From Flavobacterium profundi (GTDB taxonomy: Bacteria; Bacteroidota; Bacteroidia; Flavobacteriales; Flavobacteriaceae): a DNA stretch of 64,000 bases. Under the pieces are notes generated by a model. It was not told where the DNA came from. It searched no databases and was given only the letters and a program-made list of their open reading frames with translations. A program made the position numbers and the translations under genes. Of this stretch, positions 36,302-44,918 are shown one piece after another; position 1 is the stretch's first letter; each line of letters opens with the position of its first letter. Location of the stretch: positions 62,001 through 126,000 of the forward strand of contig NZ_VDCZ01000002.1 in the NCBI RefSeq assembly GCF_006491645.1. Direction: 5' to 3'.

Positions 36302-37234
36302 ATGAAAGCAATACCAAATGATTTTGAAGCATTTTTATATTGGGTAAAAGAAACTACAGAGAGCAGATGGTCAAATTTTAGTGAAAGTAAAAAAGATGGT
36401 AACTGGTGGAATCATAAACATCAAGTTTTGGAAGGAGCTAAATGGATAGATCCGTTGAGTGACGATGAAATAGACGCTTTAGAAATAAAATGGAACATAA
36501 AGTTTCCATCTGATTACAGAAGTTTTCTACGAATTCTTCACAAAGTTGATAAAGACGATGCTTTTGAAGAAGAGAATGAGGAAACAGGTGAAATGACACT
36601 TAGTTATTTTCCTTTATTTCACGATTGGAGAAATGATGCATTAATTCAAGACAGATTGGAATATCCTTTTAAATTTATTAAATGGAAGGTATTTGAATCC
36701 TCACAACCTGGATGGTTAAAGTCTTGGGGAAATAGGCCTTCATCTGAATCAGAATGTCTAGCAATTGTTGAAAATTGGATTGAAAAAGCTAGAATTTTAA
36801 TTCCAATTAATTCACACCGATTCATGGTTTCTAATCCAAATTCAACTGCAAATCACATCATTTCTTGTTATGGTTTTGATACTATTTTATATAGTTTGAA
36901 CCTAAGAGAACACATCATTAATGAATTAAGATGGGATTTAGGTCTAGATGAAAGAGAATATGCTGATGATACAGGTAAACCACCACCCTTAGCTATTTCT
37001 AATGCGATACAATATATTAAGGGTGATATTTCTGAAGAAGAAGAAGAAGATTCTATTGCTAAGGAAAAATTATACGAGAATAGTTTACTTGAACGCAGAA
37101 ATGCCTATCATACGATTCCTTATTGGGAAGAAGTTATTTTATATTATAGCTCAGGCTGGAGTTCAATTGGATTGAGATTCCCATATGAAAATTACAATAA
37201 ACCCAATCCAATTGTTGTTGCTGACCCTTCATAA
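36302..37234 (+). CDS. SMI1/KNR4-family protein
   Basis: 310 residues. The SMI1/KNR4 core is visible at about 50-100 (PLSDDEIDALEIKWNIKFP, then SDYRSFLRILHKVD), followed by a large Trp-rich region and an acidic SEEEEEDS stretch near 240-250. SMI1/KNR4 proteins are immunity proteins against polymorphic toxins in many bacteria and regulators in fungi. No toxin gene is adjacent. It is the first gene after a TACG box and is followed by a 159-residue unknown and tatD. Confidence 0.82.
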   Translation: MKAIPNDFEAFLYWVKETTESRWSNFSESKKDGNWWNHKHQVLEGAKWIDPLSDDEIDALEIKWNIKFPSDYRSFLRILHKVDKDDAFEEENEETGEMTLSYFPLFHDWRNDALIQDRLEYPFKFIKWKVFESSQPGWLKSWGNRPSSESECLAIVENWIEKARILIPINSHRFMVSNPNSTANHIISCYGFDTILYSLNLREHIINELRWDLGLDEREYADDTGKPPPLAISNAIQYIKGDISEEEEEDSIAKEKLYENSLLERRNAYHTIPYWEEVILYYSSGWSSIGLRFPYENYNKPNPIVVADPS

Positions 37235-37270
37235 TTTTTAAAATCAAATACAATTCTATTAAAATAGATA

Positions 37271-37298
37271 ATGAATAATGAATAATGAATAATGAATA
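37271..37298 (+). repeat. ATGAATA heptamer tandem repeat at a start codon
   Basis: ATGAATA is repeated four times (37271, 37278, 37285, 37292). The last copy supplies the start codon of the next gene. Each earlier copy opens ATG-AAT-AAT-GAA-TAA, a four-codon minigene that stops next to the following start. Confidence 0.8.
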
Positions 37299-37771
37299 AT
37301 GACTTGAAAATACTAACAGATTATATACTTTCTTTTAAAAATCTTGAAATATTTGACAATTATTTAATTGAAAAGTGGTCTTTTGAATTACTACATCAAG
37401 ATTATAAAGAGGAAAGTATTTATATGTTGGCATCATTTTGTCAACCCATTGATTACTACGATATTTTGCCTTATTTAAATAAAGTATTTAGAGATTTACG
37501 TTTAGTTGAATATGAAGAAAAATTGGCCAGAAACAGTTTTAATATATATCATCTCAATTTAATTAATAAAGGTATAGATGTAAAATATAACCTATCAAAA
37601 ATTGTTGCATTTAATGACTACGAATTTTGTGACGATTTATATTTACTTCATTATGCCTGGAATGAACTTTTTGAAATAGGAAGTACAGGTTATTATCAAA
37701 ACGTTTCTTTAGATAATATTGAACAAAAAATCAGGGAACAAGCATCCCGTTTGATGAAAAGACTAACATAA
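37292..37771 (+). CDS. Hypothetical protein, immunity-like size and context
   Basis: 159 residues, acidic to neutral, no signal peptide or membrane helix. Trp/Tyr-rich segments (KWSFELLHQDYKEESIYMLA, YLLHYAWNELFEIG) are predicted to be mostly helical. I do not recognise the family. It sits between the SMI1/KNR4 gene (58 bases) and tatD (9 bases), probably in one operon. Because of its neighbour and size it could be a second immunity-type protein. The start is set inside the heptamer repeat. Confidence 0.6.
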   Translation: MNNDLKILTDYILSFKNLEIFDNYLIEKWSFELLHQDYKEESIYMLASFCQPIDYYDILPYLNKVFRDLRLVEYEEKLARNSFNIYHLNLINKGIDVKYNLSKIVAFNDYEFCDDLYLLHYAWNELFEIGSTGYYQNVSLDNIEQKIREQASRLMKRLT

Positions 37772-37780
37772 ATAATTATA

Positions 37781-38584
37781 ATGAAATACATAGACATTGG
37801 AATTAACATAACAAACAAACAATTCCAAAATGACCAACAAGAAGTTATAGAAAATGCCTTACAAGCAGGTGTTTTTCAAATGTTACTCACAGGAACAAGT
37901 GTAACCAAGAGTGAGCAAGCGCTACTCATAGCAAAAAAATACCCCAATGTTTTGTTTAGTACTGCTGGTATTCATCCGCATGATGCCAAAAGTATGAATG
38001 CTGAAAGCATAGCCAATTTAAAAAAAATATTGATACAGGATGAAGTTGTTGCGGTAGGAGAGTGCGGCCTCGATTTTGATCGGGATTTTTCACCTAGAAA
38101 CCAACAAGAAAGTTGTTATGAAGCTCAATTGGATTTAGCTTGTAGCATTCAAAAACCACTTTTTCTTCACGAAAGAGCAGCATTCAATCGATTTTTACCT
38201 ATTACACAACAGTTTTTACCGCAACTGTCTAAAGCTGTCGTGCATTGTTTTACAGGTACTCTAGATGAAGCAAAGCACTATTTAAATCAGGGATTTTATT
38301 TAGGATTTACAGGAGCAATTACGGATCAAAAGCGTTTTTCTCATTTAGAAAAAGTCATTCAATATGTACCTTTAGATCGAATTATGATCGAAACCGATGC
38401 GCCTTTTATGTTGCCAAAAAATATTTTGAAAGCAAATCTTAATCCGAAACATCAACGTAGGAATGAACCTACTTATTTACCTTATGTAGCTCAATACATA
38501 GCCTTAATTAAAAACATAAGTGTAGAAAGAGTAGCTTTAGAAACTACTACTACAACACAAGCTTTTTTTAAGCTTCCAAAATAA
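37781..38584 (+). CDS. tatD: TatD-family metal-dependent DNase
   Basis: 267 residues. It follows the E. coli TatD pattern, with IDIGINITNKQF at the N-terminus, TAGIHPHD, AVGECGLDFDR, LFLHERAA, VVHCFTGT and the catalytic IETDAPFMLP. TatD enzymes are Mg-dependent TIM-barrel 3'-5' exonucleases and can take part in oxidative-damage repair. It ends the operon starting at the SMI1 gene. Convergent with the histidine kinase gene. Confidence 0.93.
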   Translation: MKYIDIGINITNKQFQNDQQEVIENALQAGVFQMLLTGTSVTKSEQALLIAKKYPNVLFSTAGIHPHDAKSMNAESIANLKKILIQDEVVAVGECGLDFDRDFSPRNQQESCYEAQLDLACSIQKPLFLHERAAFNRFLPITQQFLPQLSKAVVHCFTGTLDEAKHYLNQGFYLGFTGAITDQKRFSHLEKVIQYVPLDRIMIETDAPFMLPKNILKANLNPKHQRRNEPTYLPYVAQYIALIKNISVERVALETTTTTQAFFKLPK

Positions 38585-38597
38585 TAATACCTAAACC

Positions 38598-39395
38598 TTA
38601 TGTAGTTGTCAATCGATACTTAATTTCGATGTAAGTACCTTTAACGCTTGGAACTATTTCAAACTTCCCTTTAATATTTTCCATGCGTAAAGCCATATTG
38701 GTTAAACCATTTCCAGTTTTATTTGCTTTGGTAATACCAATTCCATCGTCGATAATTTGAATAGTAAATTCAGTACCTACTTGTTTAAAATGTACTTGAA
38801 TGGTTTTGGCTTGACTATGTTTATATACATTATGAACGGCCTCTTTTACTACTAAAAAAAGATTTCTTCGAGCCGTTACAGCTAAGTTGGTATGTTCTTC
38901 TATAATTTCAGATAGTAATAAGGTTTGAATGGGAGTTTTATCTAAAAAACGTTCTACATAAGTCGAAGTATAATCAATAAAATTACCAATTGTATCGTTT
39001 TTCGAATTCAAACTCCATAGAATTTCTCTCATGGCTAAATTCATGTCTTCTGAAGTAGCGATGATGGCTTCAATATCTTCTTTATAGGCTTCATTAGAAA
39101 TTTTATACGTAAGAAATTCGGCTTGAAGCTTAATGGCGGATATTCCAGCACCTAAATCATCATGCATATCTTGTGAAATTCTTTCTCTTTCTAATTGAAT
39201 TGCTTTTTGACGTTCTAATTCCTTTTGCAACAGTTGGTTTTGAAATTCGGCTTCCTTAATTTGGTTTTCTTGGTGTTGAATTAATTGTCTTTTGTTATAC
39301 ACAAGAACAACCATAATAATAAAACCTACAAATACAAGCAGTATTACAATAGCAATAATAAACAAACTTTTAATGGACGGATCTAATTCATTCAT
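38598..39395 (-). CDS. Sensor histidine kinase (HisKA_3 type)
   Basis: 265 residues: one membrane helix (about 10-30), a coiled coil, the HisKA_3 helix with its His in QDMHDDLGAG and a short HATPase domain (VKEAVHNVYKHS, DDGIGI, GNGLTNMALRM). It is the last gene of a four-gene operon with a NarL-type regulator, an unknown protein and a membrane protein. The start overlaps the preceding gene by four bases, so translation is coupled. Sensing probably involves the neighbouring membrane protein. Confidence 0.9.
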   Translation of the reverse strand: MNELDPSIKSLFIIAIVILLVFVGFIIMVVLVYNKRQLIQHQENQIKEAEFQNQLLQKELERQKAIQLERERISQDMHDDLGAGISAIKLQAEFLTYKISNEAYKEDIEAIIATSEDMNLAMREILWSLNSKNDTIGNFIDYTSTYVERFLDKTPIQTLLLSEIIEEHTNLAVTARRNLFLVVKEAVHNVYKHSQAKTIQVHFKQVGTEFTIQIIDDGIGITKANKTGNGLTNMALRMENIKGKFEIVPSVKGTYIEIKYRLTTT

Positions 39396-39982
39396 ATTTT
39401 ACAAAAAAGGCCTCTTAAAAATAAAAGATAGGAAAAAATAGTGATTATTTGAAATCCAAAATTAATTTGAATTAGAAATTCAAGATCATTATTGTTTAAC
39501 GAATACATAGGAATGGATCTAAAAATAAAAAAAACTGCCCAAATGAGTAAGGAAGTACTTATCCAAAAGGCTTGTTTTTTTAAAAGAGGATTCTCATCAG
39601 TATTTAAAATTTGCGATAATAACCACAGAAGAGAATATACGATATAAACAATGCTCATTAAAGTTCCCGCATATATGGAATATTCTTCAAGACCTTCAAA
39701 TGCATAAAAAAAAATGCAACTAATGAATGCTATGGAACCAATTAAATAAATGTTTTTTTGATTCGTTTTTTTTTGATTAGCAAAATAAAAAGTAAAAAAA
39801 GGAATGTAGTATAAGGGAGAACTATTATAGATATCTCTAGGTATTATTCTAAAAAAAGCGCCAATTTCAATAATAACAACCAATAGAAAATAAATATAGA
39901 ACAAGTTTTGCCTTGAAACTTTTCTTATAAAAGAAGCACCAAGGCAAAACAGAATTATAAAAAAGTAAATTTTTGTTAGCAT
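39392..39982 (-). CDS. Multi-pass membrane protein of the signalling operon
   Basis: 196 residues with six or seven hydrophobic helices and almost no loops. It resembles the membrane half of 7TM sensor kinases, and the adjoining gene encodes the missing kinase half with only one helix. The two may form a split sensor. It overlaps the kinase start by 4 bases and lies 3 bases after the unknown gene. No recognised family. Confidence 0.75.
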   Translation of the reverse strand: MLTKIYFFIILFCLGASFIRKVSRQNLFYIYFLLVVIIEIGAFFRIIPRDIYNSSPLYYIPFFTFYFANQKKTNQKNIYLIGSIAFISCIFFYAFEGLEEYSIYAGTLMSIVYIVYSLLWLLSQILNTDENPLLKKQAFWISTSLLIWAVFFIFRSIPMYSLNNNDLEFLIQINFGFQIITIFSYLLFLRGLFCKI

Positions 39983-39985
39983 GAT

Positions 39986-40726
39986 TTAACAACCAGGAGG
40001 ACAAAGTTGGAAGGTATCAAAGTAGTTTCTATTAGTATTATTTAATGGAGATCTCAAGTTATAATGTTCTTCTTTTTTACCAAATCCCATAACAAAAGTA
40101 AATCTATGATGATTTTTATCGTAAGGATTATTCACTATTGCAGAATAGAAGTGAATGTATTCATTCTCATCCAATTTAAGATCATTAAAATTGTTAGTGT
40201 AGGGAATGGTTATTTTTCGAGTATTATCTTTTAGTGTAGTGTTTGAGAGTTTATATAAATTATCATCTAAGGCTTTACCTAAGTTTTGGTTAAAACTATT
40301 TGTTACTCGATTCCATTTGTCTTCATTAATTAGAATTAATTTTTGATTTTCACAGTCAATCAAATAGCGATTGTCATTTGACAGATAAACTAATTGTAAA
40401 ATACCCTCATCTTCAACCAATTGTAAAATTGTATCTTTTTGATTACTAATTGAGTCTCTAAATAAAGTAGATTTAATTTTAAAACTTTCCGTTACTGCTG
40501 GATGTAATGAAAAGTGAGTTGTAAATAATGTTATATAATCATTGGCTAATTTATTAGAAACGATATCATCCATTTTTTTATAAACAGCATGCAAACTTTT
40601 ATTATTGCTTTCTAAATCATTCACAAAAAGATGAATATAATCGAGATGATTTTTATCTATATTTTTAGAACTATAGGCTTTTTCTATTAAATATAGTATT
40701 TCATTTAAATATTGGTTATGTTCCAT
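39986..40726 (-). CDS. Hypothetical protein ending in CPPGC
   Basis: 246 residues, soluble, with no signal peptide. It is helical at the N-terminus and then mixed; the last five residues are CPPGC, a pair of cysteines three residues apart at the extreme C-terminus. This is reminiscent of a metal- or redox-reactive tail. It lies in the operon of the response regulator (4-base spacing) and the split sensor. I do not recognise the family. Confidence 0.7.
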   Translation of the reverse strand: MEHNQYLNEILYLIEKAYSSKNIDKNHLDYIHLFVNDLESNNKSLHAVYKKMDDIVSNKLANDYITLFTTHFSLHPAVTESFKIKSTLFRDSISNQKDTILQLVEDEGILQLVYLSNDNRYLIDCENQKLILINEDKWNRVTNSFNQNLGKALDDNLYKLSNTTLKDNTRKITIPYTNNFNDLKLDENEYIHFYSAIVNNPYDKNHHRFTFVMGFGKKEEHYNLRSPLNNTNRNYFDTFQLCPPGC

Positions 40727-40730
40727 TTTG

Positions 40731-41360
40731 CTATTTATTTTGGTTTAATTTATTAATTGCTTCAATTTTGTTATTTACTTGTAATTTCCTGTATATGTTA
40801 CCAATATGCTTTTTTATAGTATCTATAGTAACACATTTTTTATCTGCTATTTCTTTATAAAGTAATCCCTCAGATAATAATTCCAATACCTCTTTTTCAG
40901 TAGGTGTTAACGCAGCCAAGTCTTGTACTTGTACTTTCGATTCATGAAAATGATGCAGAACTCTTTTAGCAATTGCAAAACTCATAGGTGCTCCACCTTT
41001 ATAGGCTTCTTGTATGGACTGAATGATTTTTTCCATAGGCTCTCCCTTAACTAAATAACCGCTAGCACCTGCCCGTAAAGCAGTAAAAATTTTATCATCG
41101 TCTTCAAAACTGGTGCACATAATAAAATTGGTTTGAGACATGGTTTCTGTTAATTTAAAAACCAAATCAATTCCAGAAGCATCTTGAAGCTGTATGTCCA
41201 TGAGCACAACATCAGGATCCAGACTTTCTAATTCTTTTAATGCAGAAGTACCATTAAAGAATTGTGCCACACAAATCATGTCTTCTTGAAAATCAATAAT
41301 TTTCTTTAAAGCTTGATTGTAATTTTTATCGTCTTCAACTATGGCAACATTAACTTTCAT
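40731..41360 (-). CDS. NarL/LuxR-family response regulator
   Basis: 209 residues. The receiver has an acidic pocket D10 and D11, Asp55 in VLMDIQL and Lys in YLVKG; the C-terminal LuxR helix-turn-helix starts TPTEKEVLELLSEG. It heads the operon RR, CPPGC protein, membrane protein and kinase. Upstream lies a 20-bp palindromic site in mirror image to another near the DUF4403 gene, so it is likely to bind there and control both directions. The start is the ATG at 41360. Confidence 0.92.
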   Translation of the reverse strand: MKVNVAIVEDDKNYNQALKKIIDFQEDMICVAQFFNGTSALKELESLDPDVVLMDIQLQDASGIDLVFKLTETMSQTNFIMCTSFEDDDKIFTALRAGASGYLVKGEPMEKIIQSIQEAYKGGAPMSFAIAKRVLHHFHESKVQVQDLAALTPTEKEVLELLSEGLLYKEIADKKCVTIDTIKKHIGNIYRKLQVNNKIEAINKLNQNK

Positions 41361-41408
41361 AGGATATTATTTTCATAGCAAAATTGGAAAAAATCCATTT
41401 TTTATGCA

Positions 41409-41428
41409 ATTACCCTTTTGGGTGATAT
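41409..41428. promoter_or_regulatory. Operator copy A (ATTACCC...), likely response-regulator site
   Basis: ATTACCCTTTTGGGTGATAT contains the inverted repeat ACCC-N4-GGGT. It is the exact reverse complement of the copy at 41506-41525. On the minus strand a TTG, 20 bases and CAATTTTG element can be read between it and the regulator start. Confidence 0.75.
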
Positions 41429-41505
41429 TTCTCTAATACCTCACTAAAGATACAAATCTTATCTAGAAAAAAACTTACAAAAATGATTTTAAAATAAGGC
41501 AATGA

Positions 41506-41525
41506 ATATCACCCAAAAGGGTAAT
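41506..41525. promoter_or_regulatory. Operator copy B (mirror image of copy A)
   Basis: ATATCACCCAAAAGGGTAAT, reverse complement of copy A. It lies just upstream of the promoter of the DUF4403 gene, at an activator-like distance. Confidence 0.75.
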
Positions 41526-41528
41526 GGT

Positions 41529-41556
41529 TTGATATAGTTCGCTCTAAATACCTTTG
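41529..41556 (+). promoter_or_regulatory. Promoter of the DUF4403 lipoprotein operon
   Basis: TTG at 41529-41531, 17 bases, TACCTTTG at 41549-41556. The ATG at 41582 follows after 25 bases. Confidence 0.7.
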
Positions 41557-41581
41557 AACCAATAACTAATACAATAAAATC

Positions 41582-43243
41582 ATGAAAAAAACAACCTTTA
41601 GAAATAAGATAGTACTTCTTTTAGTCAGCTCCTTTTTAGTAGTAAGTTGTGGGATATTTAGAAAGTATGAAACGATTACAACTAAACCAGAAATGCACTT
41701 TTCAAATAAAATAATAGCTCAAGACACAAGTTTGTTTTCATTTGATTTAAAAGTAGATTATAAATCATTTGAAGCTAAAATAAATGAACAATTATCACAA
41801 CCTATAACCGATAGTGAAACGGGAGAATTTAAAAAAGAATATAGAGGAAAAACAAAAAATCCACTATATAATCCAACAGAATGGTTGAAAACAAAAGATC
41901 CTTTATATCATCCTAATAAATGGATTAAAATTAGAATTTTAGGAAAAACGATTAAAACCAAAGACCCCTTATATCATCCAAATGAATGGATTAAAACCAA
42001 AAATCCATTATATGATCCGAACGAATGGATTTATGCTGATATAGTGGATATTACAGTGGGATATAAATATGAATATTCCATTGAAAAAAGAGAGAATATT
42101 AGATTTGAAAATATAGGAAATAATATCCTTCGTATTATAATTCCATTAGACATTACAGGCTCTGTAGGATTTACAGGTGATGGAGCAAAATTATTCGATC
42201 TAGATAAAAAGAATGTTAAAGCAAAAATTGATTTTTATGTTGACACGAAGATATCTTTCAATACAAATTGGTGTCCAGTAGTAGAATCAAAAATAAGTCA
42301 TAGATGGATATCCGACCCTAAAATTGAAATTGTTGGAGGCGTATGGTTGAATTTAAAAGTACCAGCAAATAGTGCTTTAGAAAATAAAGAAAAAGAAATT
42401 GAAAAAGAAATTGCAACTAAAATTGAATGCGAAAAATTAATTACTGAAATTAAAAAATGGATTAAGCCATCTTCCTTACAACTAAACCATCTTTCAGAAC
42501 AATTATACTTAAATGTGAATCCTCAAAAATTTTATCTCTCTGATTTAATGATTGATGAATCCAACATAAATATAAAATTTGCAACAAAATTGCTAACTGG
42601 AATAAGTACAAAAAAACTATACAATGATGAACCTTATGAGCTTCCTAATTTAGAAAAATATGCTTTTGAAAAAAACTTAATAGCACTAACAGTTCCTGTT
42701 TCTATTCAGTATGAATCACTTCAAAACACTTTAAATGCCCAACTTCAAAGCGAAGGTTTAAACTTTTCTAACGATAAAGCAAAAATAGAAGTGGAAGAAT
42801 TTGAACTATATCCTAGTGGAGAAAATATTACAATAGGTGTTAAACTTACTGCAAAAATTAAAGGCAATTTTTTATCAACTAAAGGGAAAGTATTCTTAAC
42901 GGCAAAACCTGTCATAAATAACAAACAATTTGAATTAGAAAACATCTCATTTAGTACCCAATTAGATAATGAATTATATCCAATTTTGGGAACAATATTT
43001 AAAAACAAACTGAACAACTTTATCTATTCCAAAACCAAAAGAGATCTTAAAGATGATTTTACAAAAGCCGAAAATATTGTAGAAAATAAACTTAAAGAAC
43101 AAGTACAAAAAGTAAACAATATGGATATCAAAACAGAAAAAATCATTTTTGATATTCCATATATAGCTATCCAAGAACATGATTTTGTTATTCCCATACG
43201 ATTGGCTACTGGTGTTGAAATTAAGGTTAAAAATATTTGGTAA
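41582..43243 (+). CDS. DUF4403-family lipoprotein with PLYxPxEW repeats
   Basis: 553 residues with a lipobox ending VVSC (Cys23). Residues of about 93-156 hold four copies of a (N/D)PLYxPxxWI motif (KNPLYNPTEWL, KDPLYHPNKWI, KDPLYHPNEWI, KNPLYDPNEWI). The rest matches the DUF4403 pattern of two tubular-lipid-like beta domains (IPLDITGSVGF, then PVSIQYESLQNTL). It is likely a periplasmic or outer-membrane lipid-binding protein. It is transcribed away from the two-component operon and precedes a predicted outer-membrane protein by 30 bases. Confidence 0.8.
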   Translation: MKKTTFRNKIVLLLVSSFLVVSCGIFRKYETITTKPEMHFSNKIIAQDTSLFSFDLKVDYKSFEAKINEQLSQPITDSETGEFKKEYRGKTKNPLYNPTEWLKTKDPLYHPNKWIKIRILGKTIKTKDPLYHPNEWIKTKNPLYDPNEWIYADIVDITVGYKYEYSIEKRENIRFENIGNNILRIIIPLDITGSVGFTGDGAKLFDLDKKNVKAKIDFYVDTKISFNTNWCPVVESKISHRWISDPKIEIVGGVWLNLKVPANSALENKEKEIEKEIATKIECEKLITEIKKWIKPSSLQLNHLSEQLYLNVNPQKFYLSDLMIDESNINIKFATKLLTGISTKKLYNDEPYELPNLEKYAFEKNLIALTVPVSIQYESLQNTLNAQLQSEGLNFSNDKAKIEVEEFELYPSGENITIGVKLTAKIKGNFLSTKGKVFLTAKPVINNKQFELENISFSTQLDNELYPILGTIFKNKLNNFIYSKTKRDLKDDFTKAENIVENKLKEQVQKVNNMDIKTEKIIFDIPYIAIQEHDFVIPIRLATGVEIKVKNIW

Positions 43244-43273
43244 TGGCAGAAATTAATTTAAAAACATAAAATC

Positions 43274-44779
43274 ATGAAAACAAAATTTTTAATAATTGCT
43301 ATATGTTTTCTTACATCAGCACATATTATGGCACAGAAAGCAATATCAATTCAAGGTAAAAAAGTAAAAGATGGAGTAATCTACTTGACTTTTAATGGTA
43401 AGGAGTTAGAATATTTTACTACAGATAACACTGCGGATAGTAAAAAAACAATTCAAGAGACAACTACTTTTTCATTAAAGGATGATAACTCTTGTAATAT
43501 CTATTTAAAGTGGATTAATCCTTTAAAATATAAATTAACATGGAAAGACACCACCTATGTTGATGAACGAGATAAAGCAATCGATGATTTTGTAGATCTC
43601 TTAACTTCTCAATTTGGCTCAACAGTAACCTCATTAAATAAGAGTGAAAATGCTGCTCTTACTGAGAATTCGAGAAAAGGATTTTTACGAGCTGGTGCAA
43701 CGGAATTACTAATACCAGAAAAAGGATTCAATAACACAGATCTAACATTACTTTATATTCAGCTTCGATCAAATCAATCTCAGCTTTCAGATACTGAAAG
43801 AAAAGAATTAAATGTTATCACAAAATCGATAATAGACTTAGATGCTATAATAGCAACTGATATTTTTAAAAAAGTGGATGCTATTTTCACGGAATTAGTA
43901 TCACTAAACGAACCAACTAATGTAGCCAATAAAGTTGCGGAAAATGAAACTGAAATAGAAGAGCAGGAAAAATTATATGCACAAATAGACGAACTCCAGA
44001 AAAGCATCATTAAATCACTTACTGCATTGGAATTAACTGATAAATTATTAAATAGTTACTCAAAAACTATAATTTCAAAATTTATAGATCAAACCGTTAA
44101 TACAACTAATTCTAACAAGCAACTAACAGCGAAATTAAAACCTATTTTAGAAATACTTAAAAACTCTATTAAGGAAGAATCAGCCAATGCTACTACAAAA
44201 GGTTTTTATAAATCAAGAAGTTTAGGCTTTGAAGATGGTAAGAAAATTAAAGCAGAGATAAGAATAACAGAATTTGAATATAATAATAAAACGAAAGAAT
44301 TTTCTAAGAAAAGTGATATTCTTAACAAATCATTAGTTTTTCAGAAGTACGATTTCTTTGCTATTTCTGTTAGTACAGGTTTATTTTATTCCAATACTAC
44401 TTTAAAGGGATATGGAGTAGCAAACGGCACTGATGGACAATTTGCTGTGACAGAAGAAGATATTACAAAAAATAGTGCAGTTACTGCTGTTTTTCTAAAT
44501 TTTAATTTTGGTGTTGGTTCAAGATACTTAGCTCCGTTAGCACAAATAGGCATTGATCCAACAAAGAAGCGACCATTTTTATTGTTAGGTGGAGGTTTCT
44601 CTATTCCAAGCGCAAGTATTGCCTTTACAGGAGGGCCTATTTGGACATGGAGTCCTACTTTAGATAAACTATCAGTTGGACAAGCTATTTCATCAACTAC
44701 AGAACTGGAAAATGATATCCAATATAAGTTTGATATGGAACCTAAGGGCTGGTATTTAGGGATTCAATATAATTTTTAA
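43274..44779 (+). CDS. Predicted outer-membrane protein
   Basis: 501 residues with a signal peptide ending MAQ. The N-terminal half is mainly helical with a long Glu-rich coiled coil (about 195-275), and the C-terminal 170 residues alternate hydrophobic and polar residues and end in an aromatic F (GIQYNF), typical of outer-membrane beta barrels. Likely cotranscribed with the DUF4403 gene. Function unknown. Confidence 0.72.
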   Translation: MKTKFLIIAICFLTSAHIMAQKAISIQGKKVKDGVIYLTFNGKELEYFTTDNTADSKKTIQETTTFSLKDDNSCNIYLKWINPLKYKLTWKDTTYVDERDKAIDDFVDLLTSQFGSTVTSLNKSENAALTENSRKGFLRAGATELLIPEKGFNNTDLTLLYIQLRSNQSQLSDTERKELNVITKSIIDLDAIIATDIFKKVDAIFTELVSLNEPTNVANKVAENETEIEEQEKLYAQIDELQKSIIKSLTALELTDKLLNSYSKTIISKFIDQTVNTTNSNKQLTAKLKPILEILKNSIKEESANATTKGFYKSRSLGFEDGKKIKAEIRITEFEYNNKTKEFSKKSDILNKSLVFQKYDFFAISVSTGLFYSNTTLKGYGVANGTDGQFAVTEEDITKNSAVTAVFLNFNFGVGSRYLAPLAQIGIDPTKKRPFLLLGGGFSIPSASIAFTGGPIWTWSPTLDKLSVGQAISSTTELENDIQYKFDMEPKGWYLGIQYNF

Positions 44780-44797
44780 TATTGTAATTATATAAAT

Positions 44798-44838
44798 AAA
44801 AACACTCCTACGTAAAATAATTACGTAGGAGTGTTTTT
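44798..44838 (+). terminator. Terminator overlapping a TACG palindrome
   Basis: AAAAACACTCCTACGTAA pairs with TTACGTAGGAGTGTTTTT over 18 bp around AATAA, followed by T. The palindrome box is the inner part of the stem, so the same bases may serve as a terminator and an operator. Confidence 0.85.
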
Positions 44839-44844
44839 ATTTTG
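44809..44844 (+). promoter_or_regulatory. TACG palindrome box with TTATTTTG, copy 3
   Basis: TACGTAAAATAATTACGTA at 44809-44827, a perfect 19-bp palindrome centre, then 9 bases and TTATTTTG at 44837-44844. The next gene starts at 44919. Confidence 0.65.
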
Positions 44845-44870
44845 TGGCTCCTAATAGAACGTTTTTATGC

Positions 44871-44900
44871 TTTGATAATCAATTAGTATTAATTATCAAA
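44871..44900. repeat. 9-bp inverted repeat upstream of the S24-type gene
   Basis: TTTGATAAT at 44871-44879 and ATTATCAAA at 44892-44900 are inverted copies with a 12-base spacer. A dimeric regulator could bind here. Confidence 0.5.
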
Positions 44901-44918
44901 ACAATAAATACGTAAAAA

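Noticed and set aside
37271..37298. Frame-shifting phase-variation tract
   Set aside because: All units lie upstream of the start codon used, so changes in number leave the protein frame intact.
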